Part shown: piece after piece, positions 27,734 to 35,919 of the stretch | Layout: each line of letters begins with the position of its first letter | How positions within the stretch are numbered: position 1 is the first letter of the stretch | Source: DATFVA01 sp963839165 | GTDB lineage: Bacteria > Bacteroidota > Ignavibacteria > Ignavibacteriales > Ignavibacteriaceae | Length of the DNA stretch: 64,000 bases | Direction of reading: 5' to 3' | Assembly: GCA_963839165.1 (NCBI GenBank) | Contig: CAWIUG010000045.1 | Location: 124,001-188,000 of the forward strand | Made by a program: the position numbers and the translations under genes | The notes under the pieces: model-generated | What the model was told of the DNA's origin: nothing | What the model saw: only the letters and a program-made list of their open reading frames with translations | The model's database searches: none

Positions 27734-27957
27734 AAAACAAATAATAATTTGAGAAAGATCTGAAAAGACTGGAAGAGATATCCGTCCTTCTTGAAAAAGA
27801 TGCGGTTGATCTTGAAGAAGCTCTTAACCTTTACGAAGAAGGGATTGAACTTTCACGAAGCTGTATTTCGGCACTTAAAAAAGCGGAGCTGAGAATTACA
27901 GAATTGAAAAAAAGGCTGGACGAATTGAATTATGAAGAGGAAGAAAGAGAAGAATAA
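27726..27957 (+). CDS. xseB: Exodeoxyribonuclease VII small subunit, frameshifted near its start
   Basis: From 27748 the frame reads 'FEKDLKRLEEISVLLEKDAVDLEEALNLYEEG' style sequence through to TAA at 27955-27957, the standard XseB helical hairpin with the conserved 'LEEALNLYEEGIELSR'. The only plausible start, ATG 27726 ('MSKKQII'), is one frame off and meets TGA at 27750; in-frame TAA codons at 27742 and 27745 block any upstream start. One extra base in the AT-rich run 27741-27750 explains this. It sits between xseA (8-base overlap) and dxs (2-base gap). About 76 residues when repaired. Confidence 0.82.
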
Positions 27958-27959
27958 GT

Positions 27960-29894
27960 ATGGAGAATGAGAAGATGGCTGATGAGATAAAATATCCGGT
28001 TTTGTCAAAAGTAAATGTTCCTGCAGATATCCGGAACCTCGACTCCCAGGAACTGAAAACGTTATGTAAGGATATCCGTGAATATCTTATCGATACTATT
28101 TCAGAGGTCGGTGGTCATTTTGGAGGCGGACTTGGAACGGTGGAACTGGCTGTTGCTGTCCATAAAGTGTTTAATACCCCTCACGATCTCGTGGTATGGG
28201 ATACAGGCCACCAGGCCTATCCCCACAAAATACTCACAGGAAGAAAAGATAATCTTAATACAATAAGGCATCTGCACGGAATAAGCGGCTTCTTGAAGAG
28301 AGCGGAAAGTGAATATGATACGTTCGGTGCGGGACATGCAACTACTTCTGTTTCAGCGGCGCTGGGTATGGCGGTGGCAAGGGACTTAAAGAATGAGGAT
28401 AGGAAGGTTGTCGCAATTATCGGGGATGGTGCTATGACCGGCGGGATGGCTTATGAAGCGATGAATAATTCCGGAATAAATAAGTCAGATCTAATTGTTG
28501 TTTTTAACGATAACCGTATGTCTATCGCTCCAAATGTCTGGCAGGTTTCAAATTATTTTACTGAAATGATCGCCCACCCTGATTATAATAAGTTTAAAGG
28601 ACAGATCTGGGAGCTTACAGGAAAACTGGATCAGTTCGGCGACCGTTTGAGAAAGATCGCTGCTCGACTTGAAAATGGTATAAAAGCTGTGATTACGCCT
28701 GGAATGCTGTTTGAGGCATTGGGCTTTAGGTATTTTGGTCCTATAAACGGCCATAACCTTCATCAGATGATAAGAATATTTGAACAGGTCAAAGACCTTA
28801 AAGGACCCATACTTGTTCACGCTATGACGCAGAAAGGAAAAGGCTATAAACCCGCGGAGGGAGATGAACAGAAACTTCATGCTTCAACCCCTTTCGACAA
28901 ACTTACCGGGAAAGCTTATAAGAAAAGCAGTAGTGCTCCATCATATACATCCATATTCGGAAATGCCCTTGTTGAAATCGTAAAAGAAAATAAGAATGTT
29001 GTGGGTATAACCGCCGCTATGCCTGATGGTACGGGACTCGATATCCTGCAGAAGGAATTTCCTGAACATTATTTCGATGTCGGAATTGCTGAAGAACATG
29101 CTGTAACTTTCGCTGCTGGTATGGCAACTCAGGGCGTTATTCCTGTTGTAACTGTCTATTCAACTTTCCTTCAAAGAGGATTCGATCAGATTGTGCACGA
29201 TGTTGGTATCCAGAAACTGCATGTTGTTTTTGCAATGGACAGAGCCGGACTGGTGGGAGCAGACGGCCCTACACATCACGGGGCCTTCGATCTTACTTAT
29301 CTTAGACTTGTTCCGGGAATGGTTATGATGGCACCTAAGGATGAGTCTGAACTTAGAGATATGCTCTACACCGCAGTTAATTATAAGAAAGGACCTGTTG
29401 CCCTGAGATATCCGAGAGGATCTGCGCTGGGTGTGGAACTGAAGGAGGGCTTTGATATGATTGAGATAGGTAAGGCCGAGAAACTCAGGGAAGGGGATGA
29501 TGCAGCTCTTCTGGCCGTTGGTTCAATGGTTGAATATGCTCTTAAAGCAGCTGAAATGCTTTCTGCTGATGGTATTGTCTGCGAGGTTATAAATATGAGG
29601 TTTATAAAACCATTAGATGAGGCTATGATGGATTATATCGCCGGAAAACATCCCAGAATAGTTACTCTCGAAGAGAATACTCTGGTAGGAGGATTCGGTA
29701 GTGCGGTGCTTGAGTATTTTAATAGTAAAAACTATAAGAATGATATTTTGAGAATGGGAATACCCGATAATTTTATTGAGCATGGTACACAGAAAGAACT
29801 TCATCATATCCTGAAAATAGATCCGGAAGGGATCGTTGAAAGGGTTAAACTATTTTGCAGAAATAAAAGTCTTAACCAGGAGATAACAATTTGA
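27960..29894 (+). CDS. dxs: 1-deoxy-D-xylulose-5-phosphate synthase
   Basis: A 644-residue thiamine diphosphate enzyme that joins pyruvate and glyceraldehyde 3-phosphate in the first step of the MEP isoprenoid pathway. Motifs include 'GGHFGGGLGTVELAVAVHKVF', 'WDTGHQAYPHKILTGR', the ThDP/Mg motif 'IGDGAMTGGMAYEAMNN', and in the second domain 'DVGIAEEHAVTFAAGMA' and 'DRAGLVGADGPTHHGAFD'. The xseA-xseB-dxs order is a common bacterial arrangement. Its stop overlaps the TTG start of the next gene (TTGA). Confidence 0.97.
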   Translation: MENEKMADEIKYPVLSKVNVPADIRNLDSQELKTLCKDIREYLIDTISEVGGHFGGGLGTVELAVAVHKVFNTPHDLVVWDTGHQAYPHKILTGRKDNLNTIRHLHGISGFLKRAESEYDTFGAGHATTSVSAALGMAVARDLKNEDRKVVAIIGDGAMTGGMAYEAMNNSGINKSDLIVVFNDNRMSIAPNVWQVSNYFTEMIAHPDYNKFKGQIWELTGKLDQFGDRLRKIAARLENGIKAVITPGMLFEALGFRYFGPINGHNLHQMIRIFEQVKDLKGPILVHAMTQKGKGYKPAEGDEQKLHASTPFDKLTGKAYKKSSSAPSYTSIFGNALVEIVKENKNVVGITAAMPDGTGLDILQKEFPEHYFDVGIAEEHAVTFAAGMATQGVIPVVTVYSTFLQRGFDQIVHDVGIQKLHVVFAMDRAGLVGADGPTHHGAFDLTYLRLVPGMVMMAPKDESELRDMLYTAVNYKKGPVALRYPRGSALGVELKEGFDMIEIGKAEKLREGDDAALLAVGSMVEYALKAAEMLSADGIVCEVINMRFIKPLDEAMMDYIAGKHPRIVTLEENTLVGGFGSAVLEYFNSKNYKNDILRMGIPDNFIEHGTQKELHHILKIDPEGIVERVKLFCRNKSLNQEITI

Positions 29895-30904
29895 CTGAAA
29901 AGACAAAGGTTGCAATAATTGGACTTGGCGGGATCGTTCAGCTTGTTCATCTGCCTAACCTGCTGAAAATGGATAATGTGAAAGTTACAGCCGTTGCAGA
30001 GATAAATAAAAACAGGCTGAATGCGATGGCTGATAAGTTCAATATTGAAGGAAGGTATACTGACTATAAGAAACTTCTTTCCGAAGCTGAAGCCGATGCG
30101 GTAATAATCGCCACTCCTACTCATCTGCATAAAGAAACTGCCGTTGCTGCACTTAAGGCCAGGAAAGATGTTCTTGTTGAAAAACCCCTCGCAAGAACAT
30201 ATGCGGAAGCTAAACCGATTATCGACGCCATGAAGAAATCAAAAAATAAAATTATGGTCGGGATGAACCTGAGATACCGGCCCGACGCAATGATTTTACG
30301 AAGTCTGATAAACTCAGGCGAAATAGGCGATCCTTTTTATGTTAAATGCGGTTGGATAAGAAGACAAAGCAGCGGCGAGAAATGGTTTACGAAGAAGGAG
30401 GAATCGGGAGGTGGAGTGATTATCGACTTAAGCATACTTCTTCTTGATCTTGCCCTGTGGCTGCTGGATTATCCCCCTGTAGCAAGTGTGTCTACCCAGA
30501 ATTTTTCAATGAATACAAAAAATGTTGAAGATAGCTCATTTAGTATGCTTAGATGCAGAAATAATGCGGTGATTAATATGGAAACAAGCTGGTCGATACC
30601 ACTTGAGAAAGACCTGTTTTATTTCAATGTTTACGGGACTAAAGGAAATGCGTCGCTGAATCCGTTCAGAATAAACAAAAAGATTGATGAGCAGTTTATG
30701 GACCTGACACCGGCACAGACTGAAAGTGCGGTAACCTTATTTAAGAAATCGTACCTTAATGAATTAAAAAGTTTTATCGGTGCTGTAAGAGGGCTCAATC
30801 CAGTATTTTCGCCCGCTACAGAAGCGCTTTCACGCATGAAAGTGATTGATGCAATGTACCAGTCGGCTGAAAAAAAATCTGAAGTTAATATCAGGCAGAC
30901 ATGA
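29891..30904 (+). CDS. Gfo/Idh/MocA family oxidoreductase
   Basis: A 337-residue NAD(P)-dependent dehydrogenase. The N-terminal Rossmann fold has 'VAIIGLGGIVQLVHLPNL' and the family motif 'EKPLARTYAEAKPI' with the EKP lysine; the C-terminal alpha/beta domain carries 'GGGVIIDLSILLLDLALWLL', where the usual catalytic histidine region (GGG-x-D/H) has an aspartate and leucine pattern rather than 'DxGxHxxD'. The substrate is probably a sugar or cyclitol but is unknown. Translation starts at TTG overlapping dxs and its stop overlaps the next ATG (ATGA), so it is embedded in the dxs operon. Confidence 0.85.
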   Translation: MTEKTKVAIIGLGGIVQLVHLPNLLKMDNVKVTAVAEINKNRLNAMADKFNIEGRYTDYKKLLSEAEADAVIIATPTHLHKETAVAALKARKDVLVEKPLARTYAEAKPIIDAMKKSKNKIMVGMNLRYRPDAMILRSLINSGEIGDPFYVKCGWIRRQSSGEKWFTKKEESGGGVIIDLSILLLDLALWLLDYPPVASVSTQNFSMNTKNVEDSSFSMLRCRNNAVINMETSWSIPLEKDLFYFNVYGTKGNASLNPFRINKKIDEQFMDLTPAQTESAVTLFKKSYLNELKSFIGAVRGLNPVFSPATEALSRMKVIDAMYQSAEKKSEVNIRQT

Positions 30905-31587
30905 AATCAAAAATATTGCTCGTTGATGATGAGAGGGATATTGTTGAGTTCCTTGAGTATAACCTAAACCAGGAAGGCTTCAATGTAATAACAGCATATG
31001 ACGGCATGGAGGCGATTAAAAAGGTTTCCGAAAAACCTGACCTTATTATACTCGATATAATGATGCCTAATATGGATGGTTTCGAAGTTTGCCGGCGTAT
31101 CAGGGAAAAAAGTGAGTATGCGGATATTCCTGTAATTTTCCTGACTGCTAAAGGTGCGGAAACAGATGAAATAAAAGGACTGGAACTCGGAGCCAGCGAT
31201 TTTATAAAAAAGCCTATTTCTCCCGGGAAACTTGTTGCCAGGGTAAACTCAAACCTTAGGAAGAATAGTAAAGAGGAAAAGAACCTCCCGGTTATAATAG
31301 AAACAGGACCACTGCATATTAATCGCGATCGATATGTTGTAAAGCTTGATGGTAATGAGGTAGTATTTCCAAAGAAAGAATTTGAGCTGCTTTATTTTCT
31401 GGCCAATAATCCGGGCAGAGTATTCAGCCGCGATGCTTTGTTAAAAACTGTGTGGGGAGTTGATGTTTATGTGGTTGACAGAACTGTGGATGTTCACATA
31501 AGAAAAATACGGGAGAAACTCGCTAATTATTCTGACCTTATCGAAACCATTAAAGGTGTAGGGTATAGATTTAAAAGTGTGGAATGA
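30901..31587 (+). CDS. OmpR/PhoB-family response regulator
   Basis: A 228-residue two-component regulator. The receiver has acidic residues D9-D10, phospho-acceptor D52 ('LIILDIMMP') and lysine in 'FIKKPISP'. The winged-helix output domain from about residue 130 ends 'VDVHIRKIREKL...ETIKGVGYRFKS', the PhoB/OmpR signature. The start overlaps the upstream stop by four bases, and the kinase start overlaps its own stop, so regulator and kinase are made together. The signal is unknown; the sequence is most like PhoB/PhoP regulators. Confidence 0.93.
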   Translation: MKSKILLVDDERDIVEFLEYNLNQEGFNVITAYDGMEAIKKVSEKPDLIILDIMMPNMDGFEVCRRIREKSEYADIPVIFLTAKGAETDEIKGLELGASDFIKKPISPGKLVARVNSNLRKNSKEEKNLPVIIETGPLHINRDRYVVKLDGNEVVFPKKEFELLYFLANNPGRVFSRDALLKTVWGVDVYVVDRTVDVHIRKIREKLANYSDLIETIKGVGYRFKSVE

Positions 31588-32605
31588 ATTAAAATCAAAT
31601 CTTAACTCCTCCAGGGTATTCCTTCCTGAATTTCTGATCTTTGATGCTGTTTTTATTGCTGTTATTATTTTCAGTATTGAAAATCCTTCCGCTAAAATCT
31701 TTTTTATAATAGTTGTTTTAATTCTGAGTCTGTTCTTGTTGGATCTTATCGGGAGTAAACGGCTTAAGGAACTGGCCGAGGTAAAGCATATCATTTCAAA
31801 TATCAGAAATAACAACTATAAAAATGCCGATGAAATTCGACTGAGTCAGAACCTTGCCGGGATGGAGGAGGAAATTAAGGGGATGTTCATAAAAGCAAGA
31901 AGTGATGTAGAATATCTTAAGAGGCTTGAGAGGATAAGGACGGAATTTCTGGGGAATGTTTCACACGAACTGAGGACACCCATCTTTTCCATTCAGGGCT
32001 ACATAGAAACACTTCTGAACGGAGCTATTCATGATGATAAAGTGAACCTGCACTTCCTGGCTAAAGCAAACCAGCATACAATAAATCTGAATAATCTTTT
32101 GAATGACCTGATAGATATATCTATGATCGAATCCGGCGAGATGAGGATGAGTTTCAGGTATTTTTATGTTAAAGAATACCTTGAAAGTATCATTACCGAA
32201 ATGAAACCTCTTGCTGATGAAAAAAGCATACGTCTGGAACTTGAGCCGGTTCGGGACAAGCTGCAGCTGTTTGGCGATAAAAATAAGCTGAAGCAGGTCC
32301 TGGTTAACCTTCTGACAAATGCAATTAAATATACCGAATCGGGGTCGGTTATTATCATGGTCAGGGAAGAAGAAAATGCAGGACAAATAGTTATTAAGGA
32401 TACAGGTATAGGTATCCCTGAAGAGGATATACCCAGGATATTTGAAAGATTCTTTAGAGTGGATAAGGCCCGTTCAAGGGTGGTGGGGGGTACCGGACTG
32501 GGACTGGCAATAGTTAAACATATCGTTGAAGCTCATGGATCTAAAGTGGAAGTTAAGAGTGAAGCCGGCAAAGGGAGTGAATTTTCATTCAGACTTAAAA
32601 AATAG
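31577..32605 (+). CDS. PhoR-like membrane sensor histidine kinase
   Basis: A 342-residue kinase with two hydrophobic segments (about residues 17-52) and almost no periplasmic loop, then a linker and the kinase core: H-box 'FLGNVSHELRTPIFSIQGYIE', N-box 'VLVNLLTNAIKYTESG', G1 'DTGIGIPEEDIPRIF' and G2 'GGTGLGLAIVKHIVEAHGS'. No PAS or large extracellular sensor is visible, so it may sense the membrane or an accessory protein. The GTG start at 31577 overlaps the response regulator by 11 bases and is the only start near the overlap. Confidence 0.92.
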   Translation: MWNELKSNLNSSRVFLPEFLIFDAVFIAVIIFSIENPSAKIFFIIVVLILSLFLLDLIGSKRLKELAEVKHIISNIRNNNYKNADEIRLSQNLAGMEEEIKGMFIKARSDVEYLKRLERIRTEFLGNVSHELRTPIFSIQGYIETLLNGAIHDDKVNLHFLAKANQHTINLNNLLNDLIDISMIESGEMRMSFRYFYVKEYLESIITEMKPLADEKSIRLELEPVRDKLQLFGDKNKLKQVLVNLLTNAIKYTESGSVIIMVREEENAGQIVIKDTGIGIPEEDIPRIFERFFRVDKARSRVVGGTGLGLAIVKHIVEAHGSKVEVKSEAGKGSEFSFRLKK

Positions 32606-32715
32606 GGGATGATATTCGAAAAACATGAAAGCAGGATTTCTTTTATATTTTGGGTGCTTTTATCATTTTTGGCCAAAATTGGTTAATAATCAATACATTT
32701 TTCCTGCTATCAGAA

Positions 32716-32746
32716 TTGACATATAAGGCTCAAATTGTTAACTTTG
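32716..32746 (+). promoter_or_regulatory. Promoter of rplU-rpmA
   Basis: TTGACA at 32716-32721, 17 bases, then TAACTTTG at 32739-32746. The second box fits the Bacteroidota -7 consensus TAnnTTTG as well as a loose -10. It ends 30 bases upstream of rplU. Confidence 0.6.
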
Positions 32747-32776
32747 TTGTCTAATTTTTTCAGAAAGGTTAAGTAA

Positions 32777-33085
32777 ATGTTTGCTGTTGTTAATATCTCA
32801 GGTCAACAGTTCAAGGTTGAGGAAAAAGGAAAATACTACGTTCCGAGATTAAACGCAGAACCTGATTCAGAAATCACTTTTGATAAAATTCTGCTTTTTT
32901 CGGATGATAAAAATGTTAAGATCGGTGCACCGTCAGTTGAAAAGATGAAAGTAACTGCCAGGGTACTTGAGCATATTAAGGATGATAAAGTAATTGTTTT
33001 CAAGAAGAAAAGAAGAACCAATTACCAGAAGAAAAACGGACACAGGCAGCAGCTTACCAGAATTGAAATTACCAGTATAGGTTAA
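32777..33085 (+). CDS. rplU: Large ribosomal subunit protein bL21
   Basis: A 102-residue ribosomal protein starting 'MFAVVNISGQQFKVEEKGKYY' and ending in the basic segment 'FKKKRRTNYQKKNGHRQQLTRIEI', both diagnostic of bL21, which binds 23S rRNA. It is followed after 17 bases by rpmA, the universal rplU-rpmA pair, and both share the promoter at 32716 and the terminator at 33373. Confidence 0.98.
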   Translation: MFAVVNISGQQFKVEEKGKYYVPRLNAEPDSEITFDKILLFSDDKNVKIGAPSVEKMKVTARVLEHIKDDKVIVFKKKRRTNYQKKNGHRQQLTRIEITSIG

Positions 33086-33102
33086 TAGAAGGAGATTTTA
33101 TT

Positions 33103-33357
33103 ATGGCACATAAAAAAGGTCAGGGTTCATCCAGGAACGGAAGAGATAGTAATGCACAGAGACTTGGAGTTAAAAGGTTTGGAGGCGAGCGTGTTCTGGC
33201 CGGAAATATCCTGGTGAGACAGAGAGGTACAAAATTTCATCCTGGAGTTAATGTTAAAAAAGGCGGAGACGATACTCTTTTTGCAGTCGCTGATGGAATT
33301 GTGAAATTTGAAACGAAACGCGGCGACAGACAGTTTGTCAGTGTGATGGAATCTTAA
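33103..33357 (+). CDS. rpmA: Large ribosomal subunit protein bL27
   Basis: An 84-residue ribosomal protein. 'MAHKKGQGSSRNGRDSNAQR', 'LGVKRFGGERVLAGNILVRQRGTKFHPG' and 'GDDTLFAVADGIVKF' are the bL27 signature; the N-terminus reaches the peptidyl-transferase centre. It begins directly with MAHKKG, with no cleavable extension of the Firmicutes type. AGAAGGAG lies upstream of the ATG. Confidence 0.98.
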   Translation: MAHKKGQGSSRNGRDSNAQRLGVKRFGGERVLAGNILVRQRGTKFHPGVNVKKGGDDTLFAVADGIVKFETKRGDRQFVSVMES

Positions 33358-33372
33358 TCGATATTAAATATA

Positions 33373-33402
33373 AAAAAACCCTCTTGTGAAAGAGGGTTTT
33401 TT
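33373..33402. terminator. Rho-independent terminator, probably bidirectional
   Basis: AAAAAACCCTCTT (33373-33385) pairs with AAGAGGGTTTTTT (33390-33402) around GTGA. It has A-runs on one side and T-runs on the other, so it can end both rpmA (plus) and the convergent malate dehydrogenase (minus). Confidence 0.92.
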
Positions 33403-33428
33403 GTTTTAAAAGCTTCCTAAAGAAAATA

Positions 33429-34394
33429 TCAGAAACCTAACCTTTCCATATCAGTTACAAGAGATTTAACAGCAGATACAGAATTGTCAAGTAATTTCTG
33501 TTCCTGATCGTCAAGTGAGAACTCAACAACTTTTTCAACACCGTCTGCACCCAGCACTGCAGGTACACCAACATAATAACCTTTAACACCAAATTCACCG
33601 TCAAGGTAAGCGCATACAGGGAGAACTCTTTTTTCGTCTCTTAAAATGGATTCGGCCATAACGATAGCTGCAGAAGCCGGGGAATAAAAAGCTGAGCCCG
33701 TTTTAAGCAGTTTTACTACTTCGCCGCCCGCCATCTTCGTCCTCTGTACTATGGCATTCATAACTTCCTGCGCTTTAGCTTTATCATTGTATTTCTTCTC
33801 GAGGAGTTCCATTACTGGGATTCCGTTGACATTTGCATAACGTACGATAGGAACCATAGTGTCACCATGCCCTCCCATAACCATTGTATTAATGTCTTTC
33901 ACAGATACTCCAAGTTCCCAGGCAATGAAGGTTGAAAATCTTGATGAGTCGAGTATTCCCGCTTGTCCAAGCACTCTCTTATGATCAAATCCGGTAACTT
34001 TCTTGAATAAGGTAACCATTGCATCGAGAGGATTGGAAATTATGATTACGATAGCGTTAGGGGCATACTTTTTAACATTTTCAGCAACCGTATGCATGAT
34101 CTTTGCATTTGTTGTAAGCAGATCATCTCTGCTCATTCCCGGTTTCCTGGGAAGTCCGGCAGTAATGATTATTAGATCAGAGTTTTCGATGTCTTTATAA
34201 TCGTTCGTTCCGATTACATTTGCATCGAAGCCGTCTATCCGGGCAGCTTCTCCGATGTCGAGGGTCTTACCCTGGGGCATATCTTCAACGATGTCATACA
34301 GGACCACATCTCCGAGTCTTCTCATAGCTGCAAGCTGTGCAAGTACTCCGCCTATCTGTCCACCGCCTATTAATGCTATTTTCTTTCTTCCCAT
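33429..34394 (-). CDS. mdh: Malate dehydrogenase (LDH-like type), copy 1
   Basis: A 321-residue NAD-dependent dehydrogenase of the lactate/malate family that interconverts malate and oxaloacetate. It has the nucleotide-binding 'IGGGQIGGVLAQLA', the substrate-specificity loop 'GLPRKPGMSRDDLL' in which arginine (RKPGM) selects malate, 'IIISNPLDAMVTLF' and the catalytic histidine in 'VMGGHGDTMVP'. Sequence type is that of Chlorobi/Bacillus MDH rather than the E. coli form. A second full copy starts 144 bases away on the other strand. Confidence 0.95.
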   Translation of the reverse strand: MGRKKIALIGGGQIGGVLAQLAAMRRLGDVVLYDIVEDMPQGKTLDIGEAARIDGFDANVIGTNDYKDIENSDLIIITAGLPRKPGMSRDDLLTTNAKIMHTVAENVKKYAPNAIVIIISNPLDAMVTLFKKVTGFDHKRVLGQAGILDSSRFSTFIAWELGVSVKDINTMVMGGHGDTMVPIVRYANVNGIPVMELLEKKYNDKAKAQEVMNAIVQRTKMAGGEVVKLLKTGSAFYSPASAAIVMAESILRDEKRVLPVCAYLDGEFGVKGYYVGVPAVLGADGVEKVVEFSLDDQEQKLLDNSVSAVKSLVTDMERLGF

Positions 34395-34538
34395 AAATGT
34401 TCCTCTTGGTTTTAATGGATTTTAGATTTCAGGTCAAACTGAAACACTAGCTAATAGACAAAAATAAATATGAAAGTTTCCATTTGCAAAGAAAGTATGA
34501 TATTCTATATTTTGACAGTTATTATTTGAGAGAAGATT

Positions 34539-35468
34539 ATGAATAAAATAACTGTTGTGGGAGCGGGTAATGTTGGAGCTTCAGCAGCAATGCATCTCGC
34601 TGAAAAACAGCTGGCAGAAGAGATTGTTCTTCTGGATGTCGTAGAAGGCCTTCCTCAGGGTAAGGCTCTGGATATACGTCAGAGTTCTTCAATTGAAGGG
34701 TTCGATACTGAAGTAACAGGTACTAACGATTATAAGGCTACCGCTTCCTCCGGAATTGTTATCCTCACAGCCGGTCTTGCTAGAAAGCCCGGTATGAGCC
34801 GTGACGACCTGCTTAAGGCCAATGCGGATATTGTTAAACAGACCACTGGAAAAATAATTGAATATTCACCACAGTGCATCATTATTGTAGTCTCTAATCC
34901 CCTGGATGCTATGTGTTACACAGCATTTAAAATCAGCGGATTTGAGAGTAATCGTATAATAGGAATGGCGGGAATTCTTGATACTGCAAGGTTTACTCTC
35001 TTTTTGTCGCAGGCATTAAAGGTTTCTGTGAAGGATATCTCAACTATGGTTCTTGGAGGGCATGGGGATTCGATGGTTCCTCTCATAAGTCATACGAGTG
35101 TTTCAGGAATACCGGTTTCAGAACTGCTTTCTGCTCAAAAAATAGCTGCGCTTGTTGAAAGAACCCGCAGTGGTGGTATAGAAATTGTAAATTATCTGAA
35201 GTCCGGAAGTGCTTACTACGCTCCTTCCAGTGCGGCGGTAGAGATGGCTGATTCAATTGTAAGAAACAGGCAGAGAGTTCTTCCATGTTCGGCATGGCTC
35301 GGTGGAGAATACGGTTTGCAGAATGTATTTTGCGGAGTTCCGGTAAAACTTGGAAGGAATGGAATCGAACAGATAATCGAAATGAAACTTGCTGATAGTG
35401 AGCTTTCCGCACTTAGGAAATCGGGCGAAGCTGTTGAATCTTTAATAAATAAGTTAAGTTATATTTAA
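34539..35468 (+). CDS. Malate dehydrogenase (LDH-like type), copy 2
   Basis: A 309-residue paralog of the divergent neighbour, with 'VVGAGNVGASAAMHLAE', 'GLARKPGMSRDDLL' (malate-selecting arginine), 'IIVVSNPLDAMCYTAFK' and 'VLGGHGDSMVPLIS'. All catalytic residues are retained. It shares the loops and many blocks ('DVVEGLPQGKALDI' against 'DIVEDMPQGKTLDI') but is clearly diverged, so the pair is an old duplication or one copy was acquired from a relative. Its stop overlaps, tail to tail, the anti-sigma gene by 15 bases. Confidence 0.94.
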   Translation: MNKITVVGAGNVGASAAMHLAEKQLAEEIVLLDVVEGLPQGKALDIRQSSSIEGFDTEVTGTNDYKATASSGIVILTAGLARKPGMSRDDLLKANADIVKQTTGKIIEYSPQCIIIVVSNPLDAMCYTAFKISGFESNRIIGMAGILDTARFTLFLSQALKVSVKDISTMVLGGHGDSMVPLISHTSVSGIPVSELLSAQKIAALVERTRSGGIEIVNYLKSGSAYYAPSSAAVEMADSIVRNRQRVLPCSAWLGGEYGLQNVFCGVPVKLGRNGIEQIIEMKLADSELSALRKSGEAVESLINKLSYI

Positions 35469-35867
35469 AACCAATATTGTTTCTGTTCCCTGGGGAGTAA
35501 TGTTATATCTAAGGTCATCCATATAAACACGCATCAGGTATAATCCTCTCCCGGAATCTTTCAGAAGGTTTTCTGGATCGGTTGGGTCAGGAACCTCATC
35601 GGGCTGAAAACCGGGACCTTCATCTTTAACTGTTACATAAAGTTTCCCTTCATCAACTTTAGCTGTAATCTTTACCATTTTATTCTTATCGCTTCTGTTG
35701 GCATGGATGATGGCATTTGTTGTAGCTTCAGTTACTGCGAGAAGTAATGCGGATAATTTGTCGTCATCCAATCCGAGATCTTTAGAGAAATAATTAATAA
35801 ATTCTTCGACGGTGATTAGATTATTCGGATCACTCTCAATTTCGAGGTAGTAATTTTCTTCTGCCAA
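35454..35867 (-). CDS. Anti-sigma-factor type serine kinase/ATPase (RsbW/SpoIIAB-like)
   Basis: A 137-residue single HATPase_c domain: N-box 'LLAVTEATTNAIIHANRSD', G1 'VKDEGPGFQPDEVPDP', G2 'DSGRGLYLMRVYMDDL'. This is the RsbW family, which binds a sigma factor and phosphorylates an anti-anti-sigma STAS protein in the cytoplasm. No sigma factor or STAS gene is adjacent, so the partner lies elsewhere. It begins just upstream of nothing shared; the envelope genes on the same strand end 52 bases before its ATG. Confidence 0.88.
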   Translation of the reverse strand: MAEENYYLEIESDPNNLITVEEFINYFSKDLGLDDDKLSALLLAVTEATTNAIIHANRSDKNKMVKITAKVDEGKLYVTVKDEGPGFQPDEVPDPTDPENLLKDSGRGLYLMRVYMDDLRYNITPQGTETILVLNIT

Positions 35868-35919
35868 ATTTATTCCTGAATTTGATTTGGTAAAATATGA
35901 AAAATTTTTTTCAATCCAA

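Noticed and set aside
28548..28880. 110-residue minus-strand frame
   Set aside because: Antisense to dxs, no family features.
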